From Limnohabitans sp. DM1 (GTDB lineage Bacteria; Pseudomonadota; Gammaproteobacteria; Burkholderiales; Burkholderiaceae_C): a DNA stretch of 52,759 nucleotides. A program made the translations under genes and the position numbers. The notes below the pieces were generated by a model, which was not told the DNA's origin, searched no databases, and was given only the letters and a program-made list of their open reading frames with translations. Positions within the stretch are counted from its first letter, which is position 1. Every line of letters starts with the position of its first letter. The stretch lies in assembly GCF_001269385.1 (NCBI RefSeq), contig NZ_CXOO01000040.1, forward strand, positions 1 through 52,759. Direction: 5' to 3'. This document shows positions 36,493-45,711 of this stretch, in pieces.

Positions 36493-38268
36493 ATGGCCCT
36501 GACCCTCGACCAACTCAACCACGCATCCGCCGCAGAGGCGGCGCAGATGCTCGACGGCCTGTACGAGCATTCGCCCTGGATCGCCGAGCAAGCGCTGGCG
36601 CAACGCCCTTTCACCTCGCTGGCGCACCTGAAACACGCCATGTGCGAAGTGCTGGCACACGCTGGGCGCGACGCGCAGCTGGGCCTGATCCGCGCCCACC
36701 CCGAATTGGCAGGCAAGGCCATGGTGAGCAAGTCGCTCACGGCCGAATCCACCAACGAGCAAACCAAGGCAGGCCTGACCGACTGCACGCCAGAAGAGTT
36801 CGCCAAGATCCAAAAGCTCAACGCCGACTACAACGCCAAGTTCGGCTGGCCCTTCATCCTGGCGGTGCGTGGCCCGCGTGGCGTGGGCTTGAACAAAAAA
36901 CAGATCATCGATGCCTTCGAGCGCCGCCTGTTCGGCCACCCCGACATGGAGTTGGCCGAGTGCCTGCGCCACATCCACCGCATCGTCGAGATCCGGCTGA
37001 ACGACAAGTTTGGTGTGGAACCCACGCTGGGCCACCAGGTCTGGGACTGGCAAGAACAACTCGCGCAACACTCCGACCCCGGCTTTGCCGAACTGGGTCA
37101 ACTCACCGTCACATACCTCACCGACGCGCACCGCGCTTGCGCCCAGCGCATCACGCAAAACATGCGCGACTGCGGTTTTGACGAGGTCTACACGGACGCG
37201 GTGGGCAACGTGGTGGGCCGTTACCACCCGGCTACCGCAGGCGGCAAATACCTGATGACGGGCAGCCACTACGACACCGTGCGCAACGGCGGCAAGTACG
37301 ACGGCCGCTTGGGCATCTTTGTGCCCATGGCCTGTGTGCAGCAGCTGCACCAACACGGCCAACGACTGCCCTTTGGCATTGAGGTCGTGGCCTTTGCCGA
37401 AGAAGAAGGCCAGCGCTACAAAGCCACCTTCTTGGGCTCTGGCGCACTCATCGGCCAGTTCAACCCCGCCTGGTTGGACCAGCAAGACGCCGACGGCATC
37501 ACCATGCGCGCGGCCATGCAGCACGCGGGCTTGAACATCGACGACATCCCCAACATCCAGCGCGACCCGGCGCAGTATCTGGGCTTTATCGAAGTGCACA
37601 TCGAGCAAGGCCCGGTGCTCAACGAAGTGAACATCCCGCTGGGCGTGGTCACCTCCATCAACGGCAGCGTGCGCTACCTGTGCGAAGTCATGGGCACGGC
37701 CAGCCACGCGGGCACCACACCCATGGACCGCCGCCGCGACGCGGCCTGCGCCGTGGCCGAACTGGCGCTGTACATGGAGCAACGTGCCGCGAAAGACGGC
37801 GACAGCGTGGCGACGATTGGCCAGCTGCAAGTGCCCAACGGCTCCATCAACGTGGTGCCCGGGCGCTGCCTGTTCAGCCTGGACATGCGTGCGCCCACCG
37901 ATGCGCAGCGCGACGCGCTGGTGGCCGACGTGATGGCGCAACTCGACCAAATTGCCGAGCGCCGAGGTGTGCGCGTCAAAGCCGAACTCACCATGAGCGC
38001 CGCCGCCGCGCCCAGCGCCCCCGAGTGGCAAGCCCGCTGGGAACGCGCCGTGAGCGCCTTGGGTGTGCCGCTCTTCAAATTGCCCAGCGGCGCAGGCCAC
38101 GACGCCATGAAGCTGCACGAAGTCATGCCACAAGCCATGCTGTTTGTGCGCGGCGAAAACGGGGGCATCAGCCACAACCCACGCGAATCCACCACCAGCG
38201 ACGACATGCAGCTGTGCGTCGACGCTTTCACCCATGTTTTGAACCAACTCTCTCAGGAATTGTCATGA
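36493..38268 (+). CDS. Bifunctional OHCU decarboxylase (UraD)-allantoate amidohydrolase fusion
   Basis: This 591-residue protein joins two enzymes. Residues about 5-165 form UraD, with the catalytic IRAHPELAGK (His69, Glu71), SLTAESTNEQTKAGL and FGWPFILAVRG. From about residue 185 an M20 Zn/Mn hydrolase follows: MTGSHYDTV (His259), GKYDGRLGI (Asp270), FAEEEGQRY (Glu303/304), FIEVHIEQGPVL and NPRESTT. The second half resembles allantoate amidohydrolase AllC more than N-carbamoyl amino acid hydrolase, from context. The fused steps are OHCU to S-allantoin and allantoate to ureidoglycine, which flank the PuuE step. It overlaps the next M20 gene by ATGA. Confidence 0.92.
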   Translation: MALTLDQLNHASAAEAAQMLDGLYEHSPWIAEQALAQRPFTSLAHLKHAMCEVLAHAGRDAQLGLIRAHPELAGKAMVSKSLTAESTNEQTKAGLTDCTPEEFAKIQKLNADYNAKFGWPFILAVRGPRGVGLNKKQIIDAFERRLFGHPDMELAECLRHIHRIVEIRLNDKFGVEPTLGHQVWDWQEQLAQHSDPGFAELGQLTVTYLTDAHRACAQRITQNMRDCGFDEVYTDAVGNVVGRYHPATAGGKYLMTGSHYDTVRNGGKYDGRLGIFVPMACVQQLHQHGQRLPFGIEVVAFAEEEGQRYKATFLGSGALIGQFNPAWLDQQDADGITMRAAMQHAGLNIDDIPNIQRDPAQYLGFIEVHIEQGPVLNEVNIPLGVVTSINGSVRYLCEVMGTASHAGTTPMDRRRDAACAVAELALYMEQRAAKDGDSVATIGQLQVPNGSINVVPGRCLFSLDMRAPTDAQRDALVADVMAQLDQIAERRGVRVKAELTMSAAAAPSAPEWQARWERAVSALGVPLFKLPSGAGHDAMKLHEVMPQAMLFVRGENGGISHNPRESTTSDDMQLCVDAFTHVLNQLSQELS

Positions 38269-39530
38269 GCGCTACCCACGTCAACCACGAACAACAATAC
38301 CAACAACTCGACGCCTGGATCGATGCGCACTTTGACGAACAGGTCAAGTTTTTGCAGGCTCTGGTGCAAGTGCCCACCGACACGCCACCGGGCAACAATG
38401 CGCCGCACGCCGAGCGCACTGCCGAGCTGCTCGCACCCATGGGCTTTGAGGCTGAAAAACACCCTGTGCCTGCTTCCGAAGTCAAGGCCTATGGTCTGGA
38501 GTCGATCACCAACCTGATCGTGCGCCGCAAATACGGCGAAGGCAAAACCATTGCCCTGAACGCCCACGGCGACGTGGTGCCCCCCGGCGAAGGCTGGACA
38601 CACCCACCCTACGGCGGCGAAATCCATGGGGGCGCCATGTACGGCCGCGCCACCGCCGTGAGCAAGTGCGACTTTTCCACTTTCACCTTTGCCACGCGTG
38701 CGCTCGAATCACTCAAGGCTCCGCTCAAAGGCGGCGTGGAACTGCACTTCACCTACGACGAAGAGTTTGGCGGCGAAATGGGTCCCGGCTGGCTGCTGGC
38801 CAAGGGCCTGACCAAGCCCGACCTGATGATCGCGGCAGGCTTCAGCTACCAGGTCGTCACCGCACACAACGGCTGCCTGCAAATGGAAGTCACCGTGCAA
38901 GGCGAGATGTCGCACGCCGCCATCCCCGACAGTGGCACCGACGCACTGCAAGGCGCGGTGCACATTCTGAGCGCCCTGCTCTCGCTCAACACGCAATACC
39001 TGAAGGTCACGTCCAAGGTCGAGGGCATCACCCACCCCTATCTGAACGTGGGCCTGATCGAAGGCGGCACCAACACCAACGTGGTGCCCGGCAAAGTCAG
39101 CTTCAAGCTCGACCGCCGCATGATCCCCGAAGAGAACCCGGCCGAAGTGGAAGCCAGCATCCGCCAAACCATTGCCGACGCCGCTGCCAGCTTCAAGCCC
39201 CCACGCGGTGGCCATGTGCTGAAAGTGGATGTGCGCCGCATGCTGCTGGCCAACGCCATGAAACCACTGGCGGGCAACCAACCGCTGGTGAGCGCCATCC
39301 AGAAACACGGCGAACAAGTCTTCGGAGAAGCCATCCCTGCCTTGGGCACCCCGCTCTACACCGACGTGCGCCTTTACGTGGAGCGCGGCATCCCCGGCGT
39401 GATCTACGGCGCAGGGCCGCGCACCGTGCTCGAGTCCAACGCCAAACGCGCCGATGAGCATGTGCAGCTCGATGACCTGCGCCGCGCGACCAAGGTGGTG
39501 GCGCGGACGCTGCTGGATTTGTTGGCTTGA
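38265..39530 (+). CDS. M20-family hydrolase (ArgE/DapE-like) with unusual metal motif
   Basis: This 421-residue protein is M20-like: LNAHGDVVPPGEGW carries His101 and Asp103, TYDEEFGG carries Glu166/167, and GTPLYTDVRLYVERGIPGVIYGAG is the C-terminal block. The usual GRGxxDxKG segment reads GRATAVSKCD (127-136), with Val132 where the bridging aspartate normally stands; Asp136 four residues on may replace it. The gene is translationally coupled to the UraD/allantoate amidohydrolase gene, so it may act on a late ureide such as ureidoglycine or ureidoglycolate. This is inferred from context alone. Confidence 0.8.
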   Translation: MSATHVNHEQQYQQLDAWIDAHFDEQVKFLQALVQVPTDTPPGNNAPHAERTAELLAPMGFEAEKHPVPASEVKAYGLESITNLIVRRKYGEGKTIALNAHGDVVPPGEGWTHPPYGGEIHGGAMYGRATAVSKCDFSTFTFATRALESLKAPLKGGVELHFTYDEEFGGEMGPGWLLAKGLTKPDLMIAAGFSYQVVTAHNGCLQMEVTVQGEMSHAAIPDSGTDALQGAVHILSALLSLNTQYLKVTSKVEGITHPYLNVGLIEGGTNTNVVPGKVSFKLDRRMIPEENPAEVEASIRQTIADAAASFKPPRGGHVLKVDVRRMLLANAMKPLAGNQPLVSAIQKHGEQVFGEAIPALGTPLYTDVRLYVERGIPGVIYGAGPRTVLESNAKRADEHVQLDDLRRATKVVARTLLDLLA

Positions 39531-39535
39531 ATCTG

Positions 39536-39553
39536 AAGGTGCTTACGCACCTT
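39536..39553 (+). terminator. Short hairpin after the ureide operon
   Basis: AAGGTGC (39536-39542) and GCACCTT (39547-39553) pair perfectly around TTAC a few bases after the stop. No T-run follows, so its terminator role is weakly supported. Confidence 0.35.
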
Positions 39554-39623
39554 GAGAAAACACGCTTAACTTTTCAACTTCAGCGCCACGCCATTTTTTG
39601 AAATTCATTTCAAGGTGAACGCC

Positions 39624-39854
39624 ATGGACAAACCAGTGAACATCCACGATGGGCTTTACAGCCAAGCCAAGGACTATGCCGTGGCTGAGCGTCAAACCAT
39701 CGCTGAACAGATCAATCTCTGGGCCATGGTAGGTAAAGCTGGGCTCGACAACCCAGATTTACCAACTGCTTTTGTTCGCGATCTCATCGTTGCACGCAGG
39801 CAAAATTCTGAGTTGGCTTCGCCGTTTGTGCCCGCCGCCAAGGTCCGAGCTTGA
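39624..39854 (+). CDS. ParD-like antitoxin-family protein
   Basis: This 76-residue protein, MDKPVNIHDGLYSQAKDYAV, has the segment RQTIAEQINLWAMVGKAGLDNPDLP of the ParD_like family (ribbon-helix-helix type). The ATG at 39624 is preceded by AAGG; an upstream GTG at 39615 is less likely. No toxin gene is beside it: the next gene is a dioxygenase. It may be a solitary antitoxin or a small regulator. Confidence 0.75.
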   Translation: MDKPVNIHDGLYSQAKDYAVAERQTIAEQINLWAMVGKAGLDNPDLPTAFVRDLIVARRQNSELASPFVPAAKVRA

Positions 39855-39859
39855 ACGTT

Positions 39860-40705
39860 ATGACCGCACCTGACCTTGACACCCTGCGCCAGCGCGTGCA
39901 GGCCTGCACCACCGACCAGGACGTGGCCGACTACCAGCGCGACGGCGCGGTGTGCATCCGCAACTTGTTCACGCCCGAAGAAGTGGCTCTGCTGCGGGAC
40001 GGCATCGAGGCCAACCTGGCCCACCCCAGCCCACGCGGCATGGTGGCCAGCCGGCCGGACGATCCGGGGCGCTTTTTTGAGGACTTTTGCAACTGGCAAG
40101 ACATCCCGCAGTACAAGCGCTTCATCTTCGACACGCCCCTGGCCGCCCTAGCCCAGCGCCTCATGCAAAGCCAGACTGTGCGCCTGTACCACGACCACCT
40201 GTTGGTCAAGGAGCCCGGCACGCGCCAGCGCACGCCCTGGCACCAAGACCAGCCTTATTACAACGTGGACGGCCTGCAAAACATCAGCTTCTGGATTCCG
40301 GTGGACCCGGTGTCTCGCCCCTCCACGCTGGAGTTCGTCGCGGGCTCTCACCGTGGCCCCTGGCTCATGCCGCGCACCTTCATGACGAACCAGGCCAAAT
40401 GGTTCCCCGAAGGCTCGCTGGCCGAGTTGCCCGACATCGACAACCACCGCGAAGATTTCCCCATCCTCGGATGGGACTTGCAGCCGGGCGATTTGGTGTG
40501 TTTTCACATGCTCAGCCTGCACGCCTCAGCCGGGGTGGACGGCACGCAGCGCAGGCGCGTGTACTCGGTGCGCTTTTTGGGCGACGACATGACCCACGCC
40601 CCACGGCCTTGGGTCACCTCGCCGCCCTTTCCCGGGCTGGACCAGGAACTGCCCGCCGGAGTGCCGATGGACCATGCGCTGTTTCCCTTATTGATCGAGG
40701 GCTGA
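39860..40705 (+). CDS. Phytanoyl-CoA dioxygenase (PhyH)-family protein
   Basis: This 281-residue protein has the non-haem iron facial triad of the 2-oxoglutarate-dependent PhyH family: PWHQDQPYYN gives His128 and Asp130, and FHMLSLHASAG gives His221. Arg231-233 in TQRRRVYSVRF can bind 2-oxoglutarate. The substrate is unknown; family members act on acyl-CoA, ectoine, phosphonates and other compounds. The start may be ATG at 39860 or TTG at 39851, which overlaps the ParD-like stop. It follows the ParD-like gene directly, so they may share a message. Confidence 0.85.
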   Translation: MTAPDLDTLRQRVQACTTDQDVADYQRDGAVCIRNLFTPEEVALLRDGIEANLAHPSPRGMVASRPDDPGRFFEDFCNWQDIPQYKRFIFDTPLAALAQRLMQSQTVRLYHDHLLVKEPGTRQRTPWHQDQPYYNVDGLQNISFWIPVDPVSRPSTLEFVAGSHRGPWLMPRTFMTNQAKWFPEGSLAELPDIDNHREDFPILGWDLQPGDLVCFHMLSLHASAGVDGTQRRRVYSVRFLGDDMTHAPRPWVTSPPFPGLDQELPAGVPMDHALFPLLIEG

Positions 40706-41044
40706 GGTTTGATTTTTTTCGTGTGACTTTCAACCTCGTCACTTCAACGGAAGCTGTAGCCTCCAGTTATTGATGCTTTGGAGGACGTGTTCCACGACTA
40801 AACCCGGAGCCTATTGATCCGGCAGGCTGAAGTTTGAAATGCGTGAGACATGTCATCGCATAGGTCGCCACTCGCAGTGTCCGACTTGATGGGTTTTGGC
40901 GCAGGCCCATGTCTGGGTCTTCGACCGCCGACCTACAAGATCTTTGAGCATTGAAAACTTCACAGGGCCGAACCAATAAGCACACAAAAAGGGCCGTATT
41001 CACCACCGGCAGTGAGAGCCAATGCAAAATACCGAGCGCCCATG
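40706..41044. other. 339-bp stretch without a supported gene
   Basis: A weak minus-strand open frame covers 40767-41027 but has no family-like pattern and no ribosome site. I see no strong promoter, repeat or RNA structure in this region. It separates the PhyH gene from the tRNA terminator. Confidence 0.6.
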
Positions 41045-41083
41045 AAAAAACCGCTGCAAGTCATAGACCTACAGCGGTTTTTT
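41045..41083 (-). terminator. Rho-independent terminator of the tRNA operon
   Basis: AAAAAACCGCTG (41045-41056) and CAGCGGTTTTTT (41072-41083) are perfect inverted copies with a 15-base loop. On the minus strand the stem ends in six T residues. It follows tRNA-Asp by six bases. Confidence 0.85.
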
Positions 41084-41089
41084 ACTTTT

Positions 41090-41166
41090 TGGCGGAGTGG
41101 ACGGGACTCGAACCCGCGACCCCCGGCGTGACAGGCCGGTATTCTAACCAACTGAACTACCACTCC
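41090..41166 (-). tRNA. tRNA-Asp (anticodon GTC)
   Basis: The minus strand reads GGAGTGGTAGTTCAGTTGGT at the 5' end and CCACTCCGCCA at the 3' end, so CCA is encoded. The acceptor arms GGAGTGG and CCACTCC pair. The anticodon loop CCTGTCACG shows GTC. GGGTTCGAGTCCC is the T arm. Confidence 0.97.
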
Positions 41167-41215
41167 TGGTAGATAGCTTTACTCTAACTTTCGTTAAAGC
41201 CAAGTGCTACAAACT

Positions 41216-41291
41216 TGGCGACCCTACGGGGATTCGAACCCCGGTACTCACCGTGAAAGGGTGATGTCCTAGGCCTCTAGACGATAGGGTC
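41216..41291 (-). tRNA. tRNA-Glu (anticodon TTC)
   Basis: The minus strand begins GACCCTATCGTCTAGAGG and ends GTAGGGTCGCCA, with CCA encoded. The anticodon loop CCTTTCACG shows TTC, and GGGGTTCGAATCCCC is the T arm. Its cognate synthetase gene gltX lies just upstream on the same strand. Confidence 0.97.
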
Positions 41292-41329
41292 ATAACCTGG
41301 ACTGATTCTTTCGAATCTTCTCGACACTT

Positions 41330-41405
<76 letters not shown>

Positions 41406-41465
41406 TTTGGTACAACGTTTAGCATTTCTGCTTTACCGTTATGCCTCGTTGGTGTCGAGACTTGA

Positions 41466-41495
41466 ATTATAGACAGGTTTTTAGGCGTTTTGCAA
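41466..41495 (-). promoter_or_regulatory. Promoter of the tRNA operon, inside the end of gltX
   Basis: On the minus strand TTGCAA (41490-41495) and TATAAT (41466-41471) are separated by 18 bp. The -10 is perfect. The -35 lies in the last codons of gltX, so the tRNAs can be transcribed alone. Confidence 0.65.
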
Positions 41496-42893
41496 ACAGG
41501 CCAGAATTTTTTCTCTTTTATTCAAAAAAAGTACCGCATCGAGCGATGGGGTTTGGGCTGTGCCCATGACCATCACGCGCACAGGCATGGCCAAGTGCGG
41601 CATTTTGAGGCCGGTAGCCGCCAGCACTTCTTTGATCGCAGCCGAGATGGATGCTTTATCCCAAACACATACGGCCAGCTTGTCGGCCAGCAGCGCCAGC
41701 GCAGGCTTGACCGCATCGGTCACATGTTGCGCTTTTTCTTCCGCATTGGGCACCACATCGGTATAGAAAGCACTGACCCATTTGGCCAGCACCACCAAGG
41801 TGTCACAGCGATCCTTGAACAATCCACAGATGGACGTCAGGCGCTCGTCGGCTGTTACACCGAGCTTTGCCAGAAAGGGTTGCACCCGCGTGGCCAGCGC
41901 AGCGTCGTCCAAGCCTTTGAGATGCTGGGCATTGACCCAGGCCAACTTAGCCGCATCCCACTGCGCCGGGCTCTTGGACAAGTGGGTGCCGTCAAACCAC
42001 TGCACCATCTGATCGAGGCTGAACAACTCGTCATCGCCATGGCTCCAGCCCAGGCGGGCCAGGTAGTTGTTCATGGCTTCGGGCAGGTAGCCCGCTTCGT
42101 CGTAGTTGGACACGGCCACGGCACCGCGGCGCTTGGACAGCTTCTGGCCATCGTCGCCCAAGATGACGGGCAGGTGACCGAACTGCGGCAGCGCAGCGCC
42201 CAGAGCGCGGTACATATTGATCTGCCAAGGCGTGTTGTTGATGTGCTCGTCGCCTCGGAACACATGGCTGATGGCCATGTCCCAATCGTCCACCACCACC
42301 GCGAAGTTGTAGGTGGGTACGCCGAACGAACCTTCAGGAGCCCCCTCTTCCGGCGCACGCTGGATGATCAGGTCGTCGATTTCTGTGTTGCTGATGCTGA
42401 TCGGGCCTTTGACCAGATCGTCCCAGCTCACGACGCCGTCGACCGGGTTGGCAAAGCGGATCACGGGCTTCACACCCGCAGGCACTGGCGGCAGCACCTT
42501 GCCCGGTGCGGGGCGCCAGGTGCGGTCGTACAAACGTTTTTCACCGCGCGCTTCCTGCGCGGCTTTCATGGCCTCCAGGTCTTCGGGCGTGCAATAGCAG
42601 CGGTAAGCCGTGCCTGCGGCCAGCATCTGATCAATCACAGCCTGGTAGCGGTCCAGGCGCTGCATTTGGTAGATCGGGCCTTCGTCGTAGTTCAGGCCCA
42701 GCCAATGCATGGATTGAAGAATCTGATCGACCGAGTCTTGTGTGGAGCGGGCCACATCGGTGTCTTCAATGCGCAGCACGAACTCGCCGCCGTAGTGGCG
42801 AGCGTAGGCCCAGGAATACAAAGCGGTGCGGGCGGTGCCCAAATGCAGAAACCCCGTGGGGGACGGGGCGATGCGGGTGCGGATTTTGGTCAT
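41481..42893 (-). CDS. gltX: GltX, glutamyl-tRNA synthetase
   Basis: This 470-residue class I synthetase has the HIGH-type motif [20 protein letters not shown] (8-27) and the KMSKS-type motif QKLSKRRGA near residue 250. [12 protein letters not shown] is the conserved edge of the catalytic domain. It charges tRNA-Glu with glutamate; a tRNA-Glu gene follows on the same strand. The C-terminal helical part is of normal length. The gene lies after metZ with a 45-bp gap. Confidence 0.97.
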   Translation of the reverse strand: MTKIRTRIAPSPTGFLHLGTARTALYSWAYARHYGGEFVLRIEDTDVARSTQDSVDQILQSMHWLGLNYDEGPIYQMQRLDRYQAVIDQMLAAGTAYRCYCTPEDLEAMKAAQEARGEKRLYDRTWRPAPGKVLPPVPAGVKPVIRFANPVDGVVSWDDLVKGPISISNTEIDDLIIQRAPEEGAPEGSFGVPTYNFAVVVDDWDMAISHVFRGDEHINNTPWQINMYRALGAALPQFGHLPVILGDDGQKLSKRRGAVAVSNYDEAGYLPEAMNNYLARLGWSHGDDELFSLDQMVQWFDGTHLSKSPAQWDAAKLAWVNAQHLKGLDDAALATRVQPFLAKLGVTADERLTSICGLFKDRCDTLVVLAKWVSAFYTDVVPNAEEKAQHVTDAVKPALALLADKLAVCVWDKASISAAIKEVLAATGLKMPHLAMPVRVMVMGTAQTPSLDAVLFLNKREKILACLQNA

Positions 42894-42938
42894 GGTTTCA
42901 GCTCAGGAAGGGGACGCCAACGGCCCCTTATTCGGATA

Positions 42939-44150
42939 TTAAAAAGTGTCGAGGCCACGGGCCAGATCGGCCTGGACGTCTTGCGGGTACTCCAGACCCA
43001 CGGCCACGCGGATCAGGCCTTGCCCAATGCCAGCGGCTTGGCGCTGCGCCTCTGTCAGTCGGCCGTGAGAGGTGCTGGCCGGGTGCGCCACCATGGTTTT
43101 GGTGTCACCCAGGTTGGTGGCCAGGGACAGCATTTGCATTTGGTCCATCACATGGAAAGCACGTTGGCGCGATTGCTCGGGGCCCTCGGCTTTCACATCA
43201 AAGGACAAGACAGCGCCGCCCAGCCCCGACATCTGGCGCATGGCCAAGTCGTGCTGCGGGTGGCTGGCCAAACCGGGGTAGTGCACACGCGCCACGGCGG
43301 GGTGCTTTTCCAGCCATTCGGCCAAAATTTGCGCACGGGCCGTTTGGGCACGCATGCGCAAGTCCAATGTTTCCAGCCCCTTGAGCACCACCCAAGCATT
43401 GAAAGGCGCGAGCGTCATGCCGCCGCTTTTGAGCACAGGCAAAAACTTCTCGGTGATCATTTGCTGCGAGGCGCACAGCGCCCCTGCCATCACGCGGCCC
43501 TGCCCGTCCAGGTATTTGGTGCCTGAGTGCATGATGATGTCGGCTCCCATGACGGCAGGCCGCTGCAGCGCAGGCGTGGCAAAGCAGTTGTCCACGGCAA
43601 ACAAAGCACCCGCGTTGTGGGCAATGTCGGCCAAGGCCTGGATGTCGCACACCTCGGTCAGGGGGTTTGTCGGCGTTTCGGCAAACAGCAAACGGGTGTT
43701 GGGGCGGACTGCCGTTTGCCATTCTTTCAAGTCAGTTTGCGAAACAAAACTGGACTCCACGCCGAACTTGGCCAGATCAGAGCCAATGAGCTTAATGGTC
43801 GAGCCGAACATGGAGCGCGAGCAGACCACATGGTCGCCCGCCTTCAAGAGGCCCATGCACATCATCAAGATGGCGGACATGCCCGACGCCGTGCCCATGG
43901 CGGCTTCGGTGCCTTCAAGTGCGGCCAGGCGCATTTCCATGCTGCTCACGGTGGGGTTGCCATAGCGGCCGTAGGTGTAGCCTTCTTCATCGCCTGCAAA
44001 GCGGGCAGCGGCGGCGGCGGCTGTGGGTTGCACATAACCGCTGGTCAGGTACAGGGCTTCGGAGTTTTCGCCGTATTGGCTGCGCTCCACAGCGGCGCGC
44101 ACAGCCAGGGTTTCAATGTGCAGATCGTCCAATCGTGTGTTTGCGGTCAT
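42939..44150 (-). CDS. metZ: MetZ, O-succinylhomoserine sulfhydrylase
   Basis: This 403-residue PLP enzyme of the Cys/Met metabolism family has YGRYGNPTVSSMEMRLAALEG at the N-terminus and the PLP lysine in MHSGTKYLDGQGRVMAG near residue 205. LFAETPTNPLTEVCDI and MVAHPASTSHGRLTEAQR are typical of MetZ. It makes homocysteine from an acylated homoserine and sulfide. The ATG at 44150 was chosen with GAGGA as ribosome site; a GTG at 44162 would overlap purF. It directly follows purF in the operon. Confidence 0.93.
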   Translation of the reverse strand: MTANTRLDDLHIETLAVRAAVERSQYGENSEALYLTSGYVQPTAAAAAARFAGDEEGYTYGRYGNPTVSSMEMRLAALEGTEAAMGTASGMSAILMMCMGLLKAGDHVVCSRSMFGSTIKLIGSDLAKFGVESSFVSQTDLKEWQTAVRPNTRLLFAETPTNPLTEVCDIQALADIAHNAGALFAVDNCFATPALQRPAVMGADIIMHSGTKYLDGQGRVMAGALCASQQMITEKFLPVLKSGGMTLAPFNAWVVLKGLETLDLRMRAQTARAQILAEWLEKHPAVARVHYPGLASHPQHDLAMRQMSGLGGAVLSFDVKAEGPEQSRQRAFHVMDQMQMLSLATNLGDTKTMVAHPASTSHGRLTEAQRQAAGIGQGLIRVAVGLEYPQDVQADLARGLDTF

Positions 44151-44158
44151 GCGGGTCC

Positions 44159-45673
44159 TCACTCGCTGGCGTTGGGCAAAGCCAAACGCGAATTGTCTTC
44201 GGCGCCCTCTTCGGTCTGCGGGCGCGACTCGTTCAGACGGCTGATGTCGTCCGCCGAGATGTCGCCGGTCACATACACGCCGTCAAAACACGAGGCATCA
44301 AAGGCCGACAAAGCACCGGCACCCGAGAAACGGGCCTGGGCCACGGCTGCTTTCATCGCATCCACGTCCTGATAAATCAGGGCGTCGCAGCCAATGATCT
44401 GACGAATTTCTTCGATGCTGCGGCCATGGGCCACCAGCTCTTCCTTGGTGGGCATGTCGATGCCGTACACATTGGGGTAACGCACAGGCGGCGCAGCGCT
44501 GGCCATGTAGACCTTGCGTGCACCGGCGTCACGCGCCATTTGCACGATTTCGCGGCTGGTGGTGCCACGCACGATGGAGTCATCCACCAACAAGACATTG
44601 CGACCCTTGAACTCACTGACGATGGTGTTGAGCTTCTGGCGCACAGACTTTTTGCGCACTGACTGGCCCGGCATGATGAAGGTGCGGCCCACGTAACGGT
44701 TTTTCACAAAGCCTTCACGGTACGGGATGCCCAGCAGATGCGCCAATTGCGTGGCACTGGGGCGGCTGGACTCGGGGATCGGGATCACCACATCGATGTC
44801 GTTGGGCGGCACGGTGGAGATCACGCGCTTGGCCAGTGTCTCGCCCAGATTCAGACGGGCCTGATAAACCGAAATGCCGTCCATGGTCGAGTCTGGGCGG
44901 GCCAGGTACACGTATTCAAAAATGCAGGGGCTCAACTGCGCCTTGTCCGAACAGGCTTGGCTGTGCAACTGGCCTTGCAGGTCCACAAAAATCGCTTCGC
45001 CCGGGGCCACGTCTCGCTCAAACTGGTGCGTGGTGCCGTCAAGCGCCACCGACTCGCTGGCCAGCATGATGCTGCCGTCAGCGCCTCGGCCCAGACACAG
45101 AGGGCGGATGCCGTGAGGGTCACGAAACGCCAACAGTCCGTGCCCTGCAATCAGGGCGATCACGGCATAAGAGCCTTTGACGCGGCGGTTCACACCGCGC
45201 ACCGCTTCAAACACATCGCTGGGCTTCAGAGGCAAACCACGCGTGGTTTTTTCAAGCTCGTGCGCCAGCACGTTGAGCAGCACCTCGGAGTCGCTCTCGG
45301 TGTTGATGTGGCGGTGGTCGTTGGAAAACAACTCGGCCTTGAGCGCATGCGCATTGGTCAAGTTGCCGTTGTGCACCAGCACCAGGCCAAATGGGGCGTT
45401 CACATAAAAAGGCTGCGCCTCTTCTTCGCTGAAGGCATTGCCCGATGTGGGGTAACGCACCTGACCCAGGCCGCAGTTGCCGGGCAGCGCCCGCATGTTG
45501 CGGGTGCGAAACACGTCACGCACCATGCCTTTGGCCTTGTGCATGAAAAACTTGCGGTCCAGCTGGGTGACGATGCCTGCCGCATCCTGCCCGCGATGCT
45601 GCAAAAGCAGCAAAGCGTCATAAATCAGCTGATTGACCGGTGCGCTGCTCACAACGCCAACAATTCCACACAT
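44159..45673 (-). CDS. purF: PurF, amidophosphoribosyltransferase
   Basis: This 504-residue enzyme starts MCGIVGVVSS, so Cys2 is the N-terminal nucleophile of the glutaminase domain after methionine removal. The phosphoribosyl domain has VLLVDDSIVRGTTSREIVQMA, the PRPP-binding loop. It performs the first committed step of purine synthesis. It is preceded by cvpA with a 38-bp gap, as in many proteobacteria, and followed by metZ. Confidence 0.97.
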   Translation of the reverse strand: MCGIVGVVSSAPVNQLIYDALLLLQHRGQDAAGIVTQLDRKFFMHKAKGMVRDVFRTRNMRALPGNCGLGQVRYPTSGNAFSEEEAQPFYVNAPFGLVLVHNGNLTNAHALKAELFSNDHRHINTESDSEVLLNVLAHELEKTTRGLPLKPSDVFEAVRGVNRRVKGSYAVIALIAGHGLLAFRDPHGIRPLCLGRGADGSIMLASESVALDGTTHQFERDVAPGEAIFVDLQGQLHSQACSDKAQLSPCIFEYVYLARPDSTMDGISVYQARLNLGETLAKRVISTVPPNDIDVVIPIPESSRPSATQLAHLLGIPYREGFVKNRYVGRTFIMPGQSVRKKSVRQKLNTIVSEFKGRNVLLVDDSIVRGTTSREIVQMARDAGARKVYMASAAPPVRYPNVYGIDMPTKEELVAHGRSIEEIRQIIGCDALIYQDVDAMKAAVAQARFSGAGALSAFDASCFDGVYVTGDISADDISRLNESRPQTEEGAEDNSRLALPNASE

Positions 45674-45711
45674 ACTTACTTCCGTTCAAAAATCGAACCA
45701 CCCCGAAACAC

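Noticed and set aside
36478..38247. 589-codon minus-strand frame opposite the UraD fusion gene
   Set aside because: It is antisense to a clearly conserved enzyme and is rich in His/Val/Gln of shadow type.
40767..41027. Minus-strand 86-codon frame in the gap before the tRNAs
   Set aside because: It has no ribosome site, no recognisable family and an ordinary length for chance in this DNA.
42908..42929. AAGGGG/CCCCTT hairpin between metZ and gltX as a terminator
   Set aside because: There is no T-run on the transcribed strand and the stem is short; it remains only a weak possibility.
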